The notes under the pieces were generated by a model that had not been told where the DNA came from, ran no database searches, and saw only the letters and a list, made by a program, of their open reading frames with translations. A DNA stretch of 64,000 bases from Periplaneta americana (taxonomy: Eukaryota; Arthropoda; Insecta; Blattodea; Blattidae): NCBI RefSeq assembly GCF_040183065.1, contig NC_091120.1:73200708-73264707 (forward strand), in the 5' to 3' direction. Each line of letters starts with the position of its first letter. The stretch's first letter is position 1. Made by a program: the position numbers and the translations under genes. Of the stretch, positions 14,535-24,926 are shown piece by piece.

Positions 14535-16750
14535 TACCATAGCCCGAATTAAATTCACAGTGCTTTGCGTCTCTCCTCCATATAAGAGAGAAAAAAAAGT
14601 GATGGCTCAATGACAGGTTTGGTTTGCTTTGTTCAGGTTTTTGTTATAGGCCTACCTTGTGTATATGCTTTTTGATAGATAAGTAAATAGAAGGAGAGTT
14701 TTCATAAGATCTAGGATCAGTGACGGGTTAAGTAGGGTTTGTTGTGTGGTATTACCTTGCATACATGTTATTTGGTGCGAAAACTGGACTTATATTTGTG
14801 CTATGTTTGTGAAATGTAAGTCAGTTTGTTTTTGTCTTTTTTCATAGAAATTATGCACTTTTAGCAATTTTTTAAATTTGGAATTTGTAACATTTAATTT
14901 GATTTAGAAATTTTAACTGTGTTTTCCGCCATTTTTCAGTAATTTTAGTTTTTGGAAAACCATGAAATATGGTCATTTTTGAAATAAAAATAAAAGAAAA
15001 ATGCCATTATGACGGGCTACAGTTTTACCTTATGTTGGTTTAGTTTAGATAGGAGCTGTAGTAGTTCAGTCAGTAGGCAACAGACTGTGGACTAGAAGGT
15101 CCAAGGTTCGAGTCCAGCTGGTAGCGGATTTTTCTCATCGTCATGACTTAAATTACAGGATGGCTCTGAGATGTATTCAGTCTCCGGTCAAATTGAGTAC
15201 TGGTTCTTTCCAGAGTTAAAACTGTGGCCAGAGCATGATGCTAATTACATCATATGCCTCCTTCTTGTGCCAAAGTCAAGAAAGCATGTGAGCACTAAGC
15301 TTATCTCCATGTTACAAGACGCCGTCACAAATGCTAGGTATTACAAGGGATAGACAAAATTCCAACATTTTCAGGCGCTAGCTCCTTCTTTCAGGAGCCA
15401 CCATATTTTATCCACACACATGCAATGAGAAAACCATTCAAGCTAAGATAAAGATACATTTAAAATATAACGGCCTAAATAATATTATAAATAATTAATA
15501 ACACACATTAGGCCTACACACTCGAATTTCTTCTTAGGACCGTTTTTGTTAACGTTATATATTAATCGTAGTAGCGACAAAAAAGAAATCCAAGTCTTAA
15601 AAAATGATGAACTCAATCAAAAAACTAGACGCCACAAAAATTTTAGGCCCGCTATGACGACCTGGCACCCGGGATTTGTCTACCATTGGATGTTACCATA
15701 TAATAATTAGTCTAGTTAGCCTACCGGTAGGTTACGTTCGTTTGCATATGTAGGCCTAAATGGGTGCGTAACACCTTATTAGTCCGTAAATTTAATTCAC
15801 TAAAAATTCTGGGTAATTAATTACATTACCTGCCTCTCTTGGGGCCATGCAACAGTGACTCAATTTTATTACCGTGGACTGACTTCAAGAGGTGATATTA
15901 TAACCGTAGTCTGAACACCAAATATAGGCCTATTAATATTATTAATCCCTTTAAAAGTGAATGGAAATTTTCACAATTGCTTTGCTGTTTGAACTATTTT
16001 TGCAAGAACATCCGCTTTTCTGTTTAAATCGTGAGTTCGTTTTTAGGCTAAACTAAAGCTGAGGTACAGTAGTTCCTTTCGTACTCCGCTTTATACGAAT
16101 CTGTGACAGGTTAGGCTTGATTAGTTCAGGTTTTTATTATGCGTTGCATGTACGATCAACTGCATCTCCCCCCCCCCAAAAAAAAAAACTCCCAGTGCAA
16201 AATCCCTTATAAATTCAACGATTTTCACTTCCGAAATTATCGGAACTATCTCAGCGCTACTTTCACCCGTTTTTGCACGAATATAATGAATTCGAAATAG
16301 CCTCATCACAATTTGTTACGTTCATTAAAGTAATTATTACTCTGCCGTAATATTCCTTTTCATAAGACAAAGCACAATCTTCGCCAGAATATTTATACTA
16401 TGGTCTACATACGGTATTGTGATTTACATATCGGTTATTTCGTGCCAGACTGCAAGATATGAAATTGTATAAAAGTACTTCATAAGACAATGTGTTCCTA
16501 AAATCGTGAGGTAATATATAACCACACATTGTTTCCCACCAAAACCAGGAAACAGCATTATTATTTCTGTATTTTTTATTCTGCACATAATTCATCTCAA
16601 AATATATCATATTACGTAACGATATATTTGGATCACTTTAAGAACAGTATATACATTGCCTAAATATATAAAACTAACCTTCAACTGCCCCAAAACTCCA
16701 TGAGGTGGGAACAACAAATGTCCTTCCTTGAATGGCTTTTCTGTTTCCAT
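5494..16750 (-). CDS. Dok: Dok-family docking protein (PH + IRS-type PTB adaptor), complete gene, 4 exons
   Basis: The exons are 16679-16750, 11660-11839, 8388-8541 and 5494-6767. Joined they give 1,680 nt, or 559 aa plus TAG, and every junction is GT-AG with agreeing phases. Residues about 7-115 form a PH domain (KSWHKKY at 25-31, terminal Trp105 in DWISAF). Residues about 138-235 form an IRS-type PTB domain with the family signatures GPYTLV, WPYRYIRRYG and FEAGRKC; Arg187/188 and Arg202 are the likely phosphotyrosine-contact positions. The tail has proline-rich stretches (about 310-323 and 476-486) and candidate tyrosines 417, 454, 503, 545 and 550 in acidic contexts. Known role of the family: membrane-recruited substrates and scaffolds downstream of receptor and cytoplasmic tyrosine kinases. 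I saw no clear YxxP RasGAP-type motif. The ATG at 16750 starts directly before the PH domain; an in-frame ATG at 16801 is a less likely alternative. The introns carry a Tc1 element and SINEs. Confidence 0.93.
7271..8256. repeat. Palindromic repeat arms around a SINE
   Basis: CTAGTATTCTGAAGCTAAAA near 7274 recurs inverted near 8217-8253 over about 37 bp, and a diverged direct copy lies at 7915-7955. The SINE at 7510-7905 lies between. Possibly a degraded TIR element. Confidence 0.45.
7510..7905 (-). mobile_element. tRNA-derived SINE in Dok intron
   Basis: The head at the right end reads on the minus strand with GGGTTCGATTCCCGGCGGG. The body contains a second tRNA-like motif near 7755-7790 and runs to a GATGATGATG-type tail near 7580. 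The family is recognised by the CCTACTCCTGTCGAATAGCA segment. Confidence 0.6.
8388..8541 (-). CDS. Dok: Dok exon 3 (PH C-terminal helix and linker)
   Basis: Encodes IVTKSASHHFASLTEREM, then DWISAFQSIAF (the C-terminal PH helix with its invariant Trp), then an acidic linker. The acceptor is TTGGCAG|ATT and the donor is GAAG|GTGAGC. One base is left for the split Gly136 codon, completed by GT in exon 4. Confidence 0.92.
8890..9120 (-). pseudogene. Short non-LTR 3' remnant with ATC repeat
   Basis: The minus strand reads RSVGRPMKRRAENF, reminiscent of the C-terminal GRP-basic motif of endonuclease/RT elements, ending in an ATC microsatellite at 8899-8922. Weak. Confidence 0.4.
9761..11104 (+). 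mobile_element. Intact Tc1-like transposon (1,344 bp) in Dok intron
   Basis: The terminal inverted repeats are close: the left end starts CAGCAGCGTGCAAATTAATC and the right end, read inward, starts CAGTAGCGTGCAAATTAATC. A TA dinucleotide flanks each end (9759-9760 and 11105-11106), the Tc1/mariner target duplication. The single internal ORF is uninterrupted. The element sits antisense in the intron between Dok exons 2 and 3. Confidence 0.93.
10000..11019 (+). CDS. Tc1-family DD34E transposase, intact
   Basis: 339 aa from the ATG at 10000 (MDTTPRKWSK); an in-frame ATG at 9976 would add eight residues. An N-terminal paired-type HTH is followed by the IS630/Tc1 catalytic core. Numbered from 9976, the catalytic triad is Asp162 (FSDESHF), Asp250 (QQDLAPCH) and Glu285 (SPDINPIENLW), with exactly 34 residues between the last two. 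It catalyses cut-and-paste transposition into TA. Full length with no stop or frameshift, so it may be recently active or encode a functional enzyme. Confidence 0.93.
   Translation: MDTTPRKWSKIIKLAEHSSMTQRQIAAECHIGLAPVNSIIERYRETGSITPQKKGNCARKRKTSPADDRLIVRKSKLNPRLTAVDLTRELMATTGANIHVTTVRRRLLEAGRRARKPIKKQLLTPVMCKKNHLMWAQLHQHWTVNDWKNVLFSDESHFEVHGHRVSYVRKGSEKVTAAHLQQAPKYPPKVMFWGCFTHEGPGALIPIKGMMNSDKYIHLLETRIVLQLQKSFPDGRGVFQQDLAPCHTSRKTTEFFNKKNIQVLPWPGNSPDINPIENLWSISKRRMQKMDCSTKEKMISALIGVWFRDEEMNICGKLVESMPNRLRAVIRNKRVHIDY
11660..11839 (-). CDS. Dok: Dok exon 2 (PH domain core)
   Basis: Sixty codons, KSWHKKYCQLF to PNVFV. The acceptor is TTACAG|AAA and the donor is GTT|GTAAGT. It carries the central PH beta-sheet, including the HGIERLEVFD strand shared with vertebrate DOK proteins (HGVARLEFFD). 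Confidence 0.92.
12640..13160 (+). pseudogene. 3' end of a non-LTR retrotransposon with TTGA tail
   Basis: The plus strand reads VFENKVFRKIFG and then RRPLGRPRNRWKDEIQKECM, a signature of the C-terminus of endonuclease/RT-type elements. It ends in a GATT-repeat tail at 13131-13155. 5' truncated, in Dok intron 1. Confidence 0.75.
13215..13445 (-). mobile_element. tRNA-derived SINE in Dok intron 1
   Basis: On the minus strand a tRNA-like head reads TAGCTCAGTTAGTAGAGCAT (A box) and GGGTTCGATGCC (B box). The body after it (AACAATTTTTCCCTTGAAAT) runs to about 13215. Lack of a proper acceptor stem and CCA-end symmetry argues against a real tRNA. Confidence 0.65.
13640..13935 (+). pseudogene. 3' fragment of RNase H-type non-LTR element
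   Basis: Encodes EIPRKSAVAKFRLLTEHDYL and NPNCPLCNKEEEMTEDHLQT, the C-terminal knuckle region of the family at 48886-51192 but a diverged subfamily. Ends in an AAC-repeat tail at 13922-13935. Confidence 0.75.
14496..14532. repeat. ATC microsatellite
   Basis: About twelve ATC units in Dok intron 1. It may be the tail of a SINE, as such tails occur beside other SINEs here. Confidence 0.9.
15050..15345 (+). mobile_element. tRNA-derived SINE upstream in Dok intron 1
   Basis: The head TAGTTCAGTCAGTAGGCAAC and B box AGGTTCGAGTCC at 15061-15120 are followed by about 200 bp of body (TGGCTCTGAGATGTATTCAG onward). Confidence 0.6.
16679..16750 (-). CDS. Dok: Dok exon 1 (start codon, first PH strand)
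   Basis: Encodes 24 residues, METEKPFKEG through GQLK, which is the opening of the PH domain. The donor is AAG|GTTAGT and the exon ends in phase 0. Any 5' UTR exon further upstream was not identified. Confidence 0.82.
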
Positions 16751-17637
16751 AATGTTTACTGTGTATGTACATGTCACTACAAAATGGACTGGGCATATCA
16801 AATTTCACGTTTCCTTACACATATTAACAGTAACCACAAACAATGGAAAGTATTAAAAAATATTTTTGCTCGTCTTGACATCTGGGGAAACAACAGTGTA
16901 AAACACAAGAGATAACTCTATATTCGCTATTGCCATGTTTGTCTAAAACACAACAAGGAAACATTGAAGAAAATTATTGATAAACTAGGCAAACTTATAG
17001 GATTAAACATTTAGTGACATATATATGCAATTAATTTATTTCAATTAATTTTATAACGTGACAGAAGCTAGGGAATCTGTTTATGTAAAATAAACAATAC
17101 ATATACTGCAATATTTGGCAACATGGGGTACACTCCCACAGGCTCACCGGATTTCCGGGAGACTAGTGACCTCTGTTGCAAATAGGTTCAACTATAATAA
17201 ACTCTCGAGATACTCGATAATCGTTGTTATCGATATACATACCAAATGCATGGAGTACTCTCGGTTCCAAATAGCTTGGAGCACTGTATCGCGAGAAACG
17301 AAGGGGGGGGGAAAAAAATCACCTCAAGCTTCGTGGCTGTGTGTACTAGACTGTGGTTAAACTATAAAACGTCTTTGATCTATATTAGTTCCTATTCAAA
17401 TGCTTTACTTGAAATCAGTGACTGATTATGCCCTGTAAGACGATATAAAATGAACTACAAACCCTTCAATATTCATATGCACTTTCTATCATTAAATGTA
17501 CTTCATAAGTAGGCTGTGGCATTTGCTTTTCTTTTTTCTCTCTTGGACGGAGGAGGGACTCAAAGGCTTGCACTGAGTAGCCAAATGGCTGCACTCTTGT
17601 ACAAGTACAGCACGCCGCACCGTGAACTTGCCTGGGC

Positions 17638-17725
17638 TATTGTATGATGATGATGATGATGATGATGATATGTGAATTAATGATGGCGAAATGAGTCCGA
17701 GGTCCAACGCCGAAAGTTTCCTAGC
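17638..17725 (-). repeat. SINE fragment with GAT microsatellite
   Basis: A GAT-repeat tail (17645-17669) is followed by GGCGAAATGAGTCCGAGGTC and CAACGCCGAAAGTTTCCTAG, the body segment of the 33737 SINE family. The head is missing. Confidence 0.5.
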
Positions 17726-18059
17726 AATTCTGCAATACATTTGTCCTATGGCATAAAAATTGATTTCATAATATTTTGCATAGCCTACTTAATTTCAAAA
17801 TAATGATTGTGCTTCATAACATAATGGTAGCTTTGTGTTCCCTTCTGCAAGTCTCTATTGGGGGGGGGGGGGGAGGTATCCAGCAATATTTTCAGAGTAA
17901 TTAAAGTTGCATATTTCTTGGTTATTAATTTATTACTGCGTAATTAAAACTGAATTTTTTTTTTATACTTTTCCTCCTCCTCCTTCATGAAGGGATGTGA
18001 AGGTCCCTGAGAGTTTTGCATCCTCCTCAGATTGATGCCATGTGTTTGCAAGTCAACAA

Positions 18060-18265
18060 TACTACATCCTACTGCATCCTCTGTTGACCTAAATGATGAC
18101 AGATGAAGTTGAAATTAATGATGGTGAAATGAACCCGAAAGTCCAATGCTGTAAACTGCCCAGAATTTGCTTTCAATTTGAGAAAAACCCACAACTAGGA
18201 TTTGAACTCAGGCCCAACAGTTTCATAGTGGGAAATGCTGTTACTCCATAGCTGTGGGCATTACA
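18060..18265 (-). repeat. Degenerate tRNA-derived SINE
   Basis: Diverged copy of the 33737-34000 family: TGATGGTGAAATGAACCCGA, AGAAAAACCCACAACTAGGA and a decayed head CAGGCCCAACAGTTTC...TCCATAGCTGTGG. Confidence 0.5.
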
Positions 18266-21200
18266 AAATTCTCCTTACATTTTCATAAAGCTCTGCTAAT
18301 TCTTTCTTTTTCATTACAGGCCATGTGCTTTTAACTTCATTTGTGGAATAGATTCTAATTCATCATGTATATACATATCTTTACTTTTTGCATCTCTTGT
18401 ACTGTATTGTCAAGAGGGCTAGAATAGAAGTCCTCTTGTATAGTGTGCACCCAAGTACCGTGAATCTTGCAGTACTCACCACATTGATGTGTATTTGCTG
18501 TGATATGAATTTCACTCACAATTCCTTTCCAGTTTCAGAAGTCGGTGCATGTGACTTTCATGGCAGATGCCAGCTTGAACTTTTTGGCTATAAGACATCA
18601 CTGTAAAGACTTACTTGCATTCTAATGACACAAAATAAACCACTTTTCAATACCTGTCACAATCTTTCCAGTAATTTGTCTCCTGCTATGTGACATAACT
18701 CCTAAAACACTAACGTAGATGCCAACCACTGTCGTTTTTAGTTGCCAGTCAGAATTTTGGGTACCCACAATGAATACAATTTTAAATAACAGTGTGTTTC
18801 ATTACAATTTAATGCAAAAGAGAATGATACATTTTAGAGGATTCCATAGATATCTGATACTGTGAATCACATCAGCTTTGACAAATTTTCTTTTCCACTA
18901 TCTAAACGAAATCTTAATTGACTAAAAATGGAAGGCTGCACTTCTCCTCAAAGTAAACATTCTCACCCTTCATTAAATTTTACCCACTTATCTTTATTCC
19001 ACCACTCACATTTTGTTCATAAACTGCACAAACCTGTCAATGAATAACCACAGGACGAACATTTTATGTTTTCAATAACCTTATTATAGATTTAAGTACA
19101 TTAAAAACAAACTTTTTACTCAGTATAATTTATAAACATATAAACTATACTCCCACTACCTCTTTTAGATTCCATTTTTGTTGTTCAGTATTACGTTTTG
19201 GTACTGCTGATGGTCTTAACCACTACTTACAATTCAGTGTGCAGTTTACTCGCATTCTCCAGTTCCTATGACTGTCTTCAGTGTTAGATTTCGAAGTCTT
19301 CTGAACTCTCCTAAAGACACCATGAATCAGCTCTAGTATTGTGTCCCATTCATGTAGTGCATATAAATCTGATTCTTGCTCATTACTGACCACATTTAAG
19401 ACTGGTAGGTCTATGATTTGTCTTGATGATTTCTAGCTCAGCTCATAATGAACAAATCCTCACGAAATTACATCTGAAGTCTATACTTACGAGGACACAA
19501 TCATGCATGTATAGTCTATATATCTCAATATGTGAAGGAGATATGTGCAAACAGTACATATTTTCTGGATGTATCTCATATGTTACTCCAAAAGTCAAGC
19601 AAGATTACGGCAAATCTAGGAAACATAGTAAGTCTTCTAAAGCAAGACTGGACAAATTGATACCATAATTAAAGTGCAGAAGAAAAAAACATTTTATCTG
19701 ATATGTAGTAGGAGAGACGGTGAAGAATAAGCAATAACTGAAACATACTTTTAAAATGTAAAACAGTTGTTTTATTTAAGCATTTGTACTCTTGACATAC
19801 TCAAAAAGATTTTTTTTCGGTTTAAAATTACTAATATTTTATTATAACAAAATGTTTTATACTATTTCAATTTCTCATAAGAAACTCCCAGCCAGTGGGG
19901 TGACAGCATGTTGGGTTATATGTCACATATTCACTAAGTTCAAGATGCATACTGAAAAATAACAGTTATCACAAAAGAGCTATGTAATGTTTTCCTTGTT
20001 ACCTCTGATCATACACAATTCAGCGGCATCTTCTGCTGTGCCATAAAAATTATAGCATTATAGAATATTGAGTCTTCACACAAATTGGTGTCTTCACTTA
20101 AATTACTGAAAATGTTTTCTATACTCTAAAAATAGTTGCACCTAACTAAATGAACCACAGTAAGGCAATTAAAACTTAACTTGTGTCTAGCAGAAGTAAT
20201 GCTGCTGAGGTTTCAAGAAAAACATTGCAGTCTTTAATATCTGAGTCAATACATTCAACTTTCTTCACATATTATGACATTATGAGAGTGCATCAACTGC
20301 TTCACAAGGACAATGACAATGTATGAATATTGATGGATATGCATGATAAGAGACATAGAACTCAGATGAAAGACTATGACTATGAACACAATTCTTATCC
20401 TGAAGAGAGCTCAGAATAAAGAAAAGAGCAAAAAGAACAATATTTGCACCTTATATTTTGATTTCATTATAAAATGTAGTGCAAAAAACCATTCAATTAG
20501 AGTAACTGTATGCATGATGTTAAATTCCAATTTTTCACACAATTGAAATTGAGTTTATATGGCCATATTAGCTCTCACAACAGCTATTTAATTGTGTCTC
20601 TTTAATTTTACATATGTAAGTATAAAGATTTAACAATTTAAATATCTAAAAGTATAACAGTTCTGTGATATAAAAAAAAAGTTAACTACTAAGTACAAAG
20701 ACGTCATTACATTCAGTCCAGCTTAAAAGGTGTCATTGCTAATTACAATGTAAACAAATATTTAAAAATAATTAATTTTTTTATTGCAATACTACGGAAA
20801 AGCATTCTTTTTTTGATAGTATTCACTTACGTATTAGAGATTACTGATACTCAGCAGACTGTCAAAAATGTAGAAAAACAGAAACTCTTGAATGTCAGAC
20901 ATCACTATCCAGCAGTTTCTGTCACAATTTATTTGGAAATATTTCCTCTTTGGATAATGGATACTATTTATCAGGCTTCATTGAAGTCTTATGACACATA
21001 CTTTAATTGAGACTATTGCATCCTTATGAACCGGAATGTTACAGTTTGAAGAGATTAAAAAAGTTCAGTTAGTTTTCAACCTCTAAAATTAATTTAATAT
21101 ATAATATAGAGGTATCTTAGCTATCATTTAGTTGTATCCAGAATATGCGTGTGCTGAAAAATTTGGAAATAATTTTATTTTAAAAATTCGACTTAATAAA

Positions 21201-21631
21201 TTACCAATTAGTTAATTTTATATTTTTCTCATTCTTAGAATTGATAGACAATTTATAGAAAATTGTAGAGAGAGACAATTTGTAGAAATAACTGAGAACA
21301 AAGGCTCAGTGATAAATGCAAACCTCTCTACAAGTTACTAAATTCTTGTGGATGCTTAATTGCTCATTACAAATACATACACATTTTTATAATTGAATTG
21401 ATCAGTAGAAAAAGGGCCCAACTACAAAATTAAACATTTTCCGAAGAAAGAGAAAAAACTGAATATCATTCATATTATTTCCTATGCAACTTTCTTCAGA
21501 CTGTGAAAGGCTTAGTGAGCCCCTGTTCTAGTCAATGTGTGTGTCACATGATGGACTGTATTTTAATGTAATAAAACAATTTTAAGAAAAAAGTGTATAT
21601 GGGTTCTTTTTTTACTGACCAATTCAATGTA
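18266..21631. other. Gene-poor AT-rich stretch
   Basis: No ORF with recognisable motifs, no TIR or tRNA-like element seen. Upstream of Dok on its strand, so distal regulatory sequence is possible but not visible. Confidence 0.45.
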
Positions 21632-22277
21632 CAGTAGAATCCCTTTTAACCGGCACCAAAGGGGTCAGGCTAGTTCCGGATACGTATTTCATGGTGCCAA
21701 ATGTTGAAGCTGCAGCCATATGAAGCTTATTTCTCTATCACTTGCTCACAACTGAATAAACATAAAAAACTGTGTGGACTTTCCTTATTAAAACACATCA
21801 CACAACACAAATAATACAATTCTAGCTTCGAATATTCACTGAAAATGAAAGTTCGTGCGAACTTCCTAATATGGCAACACTAACGGCCCGAATATAACTA
21901 ACTAAACATAAAAACTGTGTGGATTTTCTTCATTAAAACACATTACACGACACAAATAATACACTAATTTTAGGTTAGAATATTCACTGAAAACAAAGTT
22001 CGTGCGAAGTTTCTAATGTGGCAATACTGATGGCCCGAACATAACTAAATAAACAAAAACTGTGTGAATTTTCTTTATTAAAACACATCACACAATGCAA
22101 ATAACACACAAATTTTAGGTTCGAATATTCACTTAAAATGAAAGTTCGTGCGAACATCCAAATGTGGCAAAATTGATGGCCCAGACTGTGGCAATCTGGC
22201 AGATTTAAACTTTTTTTCTTTTTGCCCAGCCAAAAGTGCCGTTGTTTTCATATTGCCAGTTATGAGGGATTTTACTG
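21632..22277. mobile_element. Pogo/Tigger-like MITE with three internal 145-bp repeats
   Basis: TA-flanked ends CAGTAGAATCCCTTTTAACC and, read inward, CAGTAAAATCCCTCATAACT. Inside are about 2.9 direct copies of a 145-bp unit (starting near 21766, 21911 and 22056). Each carries AAACTGTGTG, a CACATCACAC stretch and the palindrome GTTCGTGCGAAC. There is no ORF. A second copy lies inverted at 61811-62501. Confidence 0.82.
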
Positions 22278-23269
22278 TACTGTGTTTTAAATTAGGTACC
22301 TTCCAGATCAGGATGTATGTTGACTATAGTTTTCTGTAGCTCACATTTCATGGAATGTCACATGTTAAGTCTCTTGACGTTCGTATATACTATAAAATAT
22401 TCACTGAGAAACAGTGAGGTATAATGTACTTTTTGTAGTTTATAGTTTTCTACTACAAATAAAGGGATGAAAGGATTATGAAAAATGGACACTTGTATTA
22501 TTCATTAAATCAGTGAATATCCAAAATGGGGGTTTGCTGAAAAAGAATAATATAATTTTGGACAAACCACTGAAAATGACAAAATATAAAAATTACAACA
22601 TTACAGTCGAAACTCAGTATAAAATTATTTGCAGATTCTGGTAGGTTTATTTAAAGTGGAGAGGTTTAGTATTTTCCTGAGATACTAAAGAGACAATTTT
22701 TTAAGAAAGTAAATTGATTGTTTCCATACATAACCCGAATCACGCAAGTGAAGTGGTAGACATTAGATACACACACACCTTTTGGAACCTGTCAACTCAT
22801 ATCGTAAATGAATTTATCATTGTATCAAATATTGTTATAGTAAGGTCTAACTATACCTTGCTTGTAAAGATAAATATGTTCCACAAATTAAAATAACGAA
22901 AAATACCGACTTTCTATTCTGAATAATTATAGGGGGAAGGTTAAACTTCATCTCATTGGAATGAAATATGAAACAAAGTTAAAAAACTTTATGATGTTTC
23001 ATGACGATAGCATTAGCATCAGCAGGTAAAAATAAATCTCTATCAACTTTTGAATGTAATAATATTGTGAAGTTCACTCATCACCGAGTTAAGCCACAAG
23101 TCAGTCCTTCAATATACACTGTCTCTCTCAATTTTACTATTATAATCATTTTATCTTGTTCAAAATGTACACATTATCTCAACAGAGCACGTACTTGTAT
23201 TACATTTGTCATGTGTTCTGTAATAATTTAAGACTACATGTACACTCTTCTCACTGTTACAGAGACTTA

Positions 23270-23873
23270 GGGTACGTACACGTTGGAGCAACGATAAACG
23301 ATAAGAGAAATGATCTAGCGACGCTTTGGTATTATCAAAGAATCAAGTGTTCATATCGGAGCAACGAGGCCGCGGGAAGCGAACATTTTATTTTATCAGT
23401 AGAAGATATTCTATGCATTCGCTTAATGAAAGAAAATATATAGGAAATATCAGCTGCTAAGTTCAAGGTTAATGTAACTTAAATACGTACAAAATTCAAC
23501 CCATTTCTCATCCCGAAGATAGTATAAATTCGTTGTGTTGTGATTGGTTCTTGTGATCACATAACATATGACGAATAAATACACAACTGATCAATTTGTC
23601 AATATCTACAATAATTAATTTAATAAGCCGAAATAATAATAAATCAATTAATATTCGGATATATTGATAACCACCGGTAATTATACAGATTAATATTGTC
23701 TTAATCGGAGATCATATGAACGACAAGAGCGAAGAAAATGGAACTTTGGTTTTTCGTCGCTTTTATCGTTACTCCAATATGCACACCTCAATGACAATGC
23801 ATGCTTCAATTCTCTCTGATATAGCATCGCTGCTTCTTTTATCGTTTATCGTTGCTCCAATGTGTACGTACCC
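23270..23873. mobile_element. MITE with 40-bp near-perfect TIRs
   Basis: Both ends start GGGTACGTACACRTTGGAGC and continue CAACGATAAACGATAARAG. They are flanked by TTA on the left and TAA on the right, compatible with TA or 3-bp targets. A PIF/Harbinger-like assignment is possible but not demonstrated. Subterminal CGTCGC and TCGTTACTCC motifs repeat inside. No transposase. Confidence 0.75.
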
Positions 23874-24730
23874 TAACTCAGATGCTACTATCACAACAGT
23901 GCCTGAGGATATATGTACAATAAAATGAAACCAGTTCATAAATGAACTTCGAATGAATGTAATTTCCAAAAATACTTTACAACCTAATATTTAAAAGTGT
24001 ATATAACATGTTTTTAAGAACGTTTTAACAAGAGACTATACTCAAAGCTTGGGAATGAAACTTAAAAACTTTTTAGAGATTTGTAATAACTATAAAAATT
24101 CTGTTTCAATATTCCAAAAACAAAAGCTTCTTGTGAAGACTTAGTAAACAAACCCTTGCAATGAAGCCAAGTTCTAATGAAATGGAATGAATGTGATATA
24201 TTTTACTCATATAATACAAAAAGTCATGTAAAGACTGTAATTAATATGACTATCCTGGTAACACAAATTCCATGTTCCTGATCAGTAAAACATGTCAGGA
24301 CATGACTGATCTGTTCACCACCTCGCTGGACAGCACTCTACCAATCCAGCAACTGTCCACTGTATGCAAATCATCACCAGGAAATGAATTAAGAACACCT
24401 GATTCATTGCCCACAACTTAATCACAAGAGACAAATTAAAGATAATTTAATGAGCCTGTACTGGGAGGATAGAAGGAAAATAACGTTTCTGTCAACTTCA
24501 GTCATTTAATGAATGAACTGTAAATTTTCATATCTCAAATTTTTAAACCTATATGCTATCTAGCAACATTTGTAACATTAATTTGTATATCAGTTTTGTA
24601 CAATACACACACAAGCTTTAAAATAAGTTGGTGCTGATAAATTAAAAAATACAATAATAAATACGTAACAATGAATGTAGTACAGATGGGCAATACTTTC
24701 ACCTGCAAAGTACTTAGTTATCAAAGACGT

Positions 24731-24926
24731 GCAATTCATTCAGTTTAATGTATATTTTAGGAGAAATGGCTAGATTGTGAATATGGCGATATCAACGAGC
24801 TATTCATTTTTCAAAACAAGAGTAAATAGCAATTCATTCAGTTTAATGTATATTTTAGGAAGAAATGGCTAAATTGTGAAGATGGCAATATCAACGAGCT
24901 ATTCGCTTTTCAAAACAGGAGTAAAA
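24731..24926. repeat. Tandem duplication of a 98-bp unit
   Basis: Two adjacent copies, each starting GCAATTCATTCAGTTTAATG and ending TTTTCAAAACAAGAGTAAA, with about nine differences. No coding or TIR features. Confidence 0.85.

Noticed and set aside
17115..17360. 81-codon ORF upstream of Dok as a divergent gene
   Set aside because: No homology or promoter evidence; ends in a G-rich homopolymer and random-looking composition.
22603..22680. Possible left end of another pogo-like element (CAGTCGAAACTCAGTAT)
   Set aside because: A matching inverted end at a sensible distance was not found.
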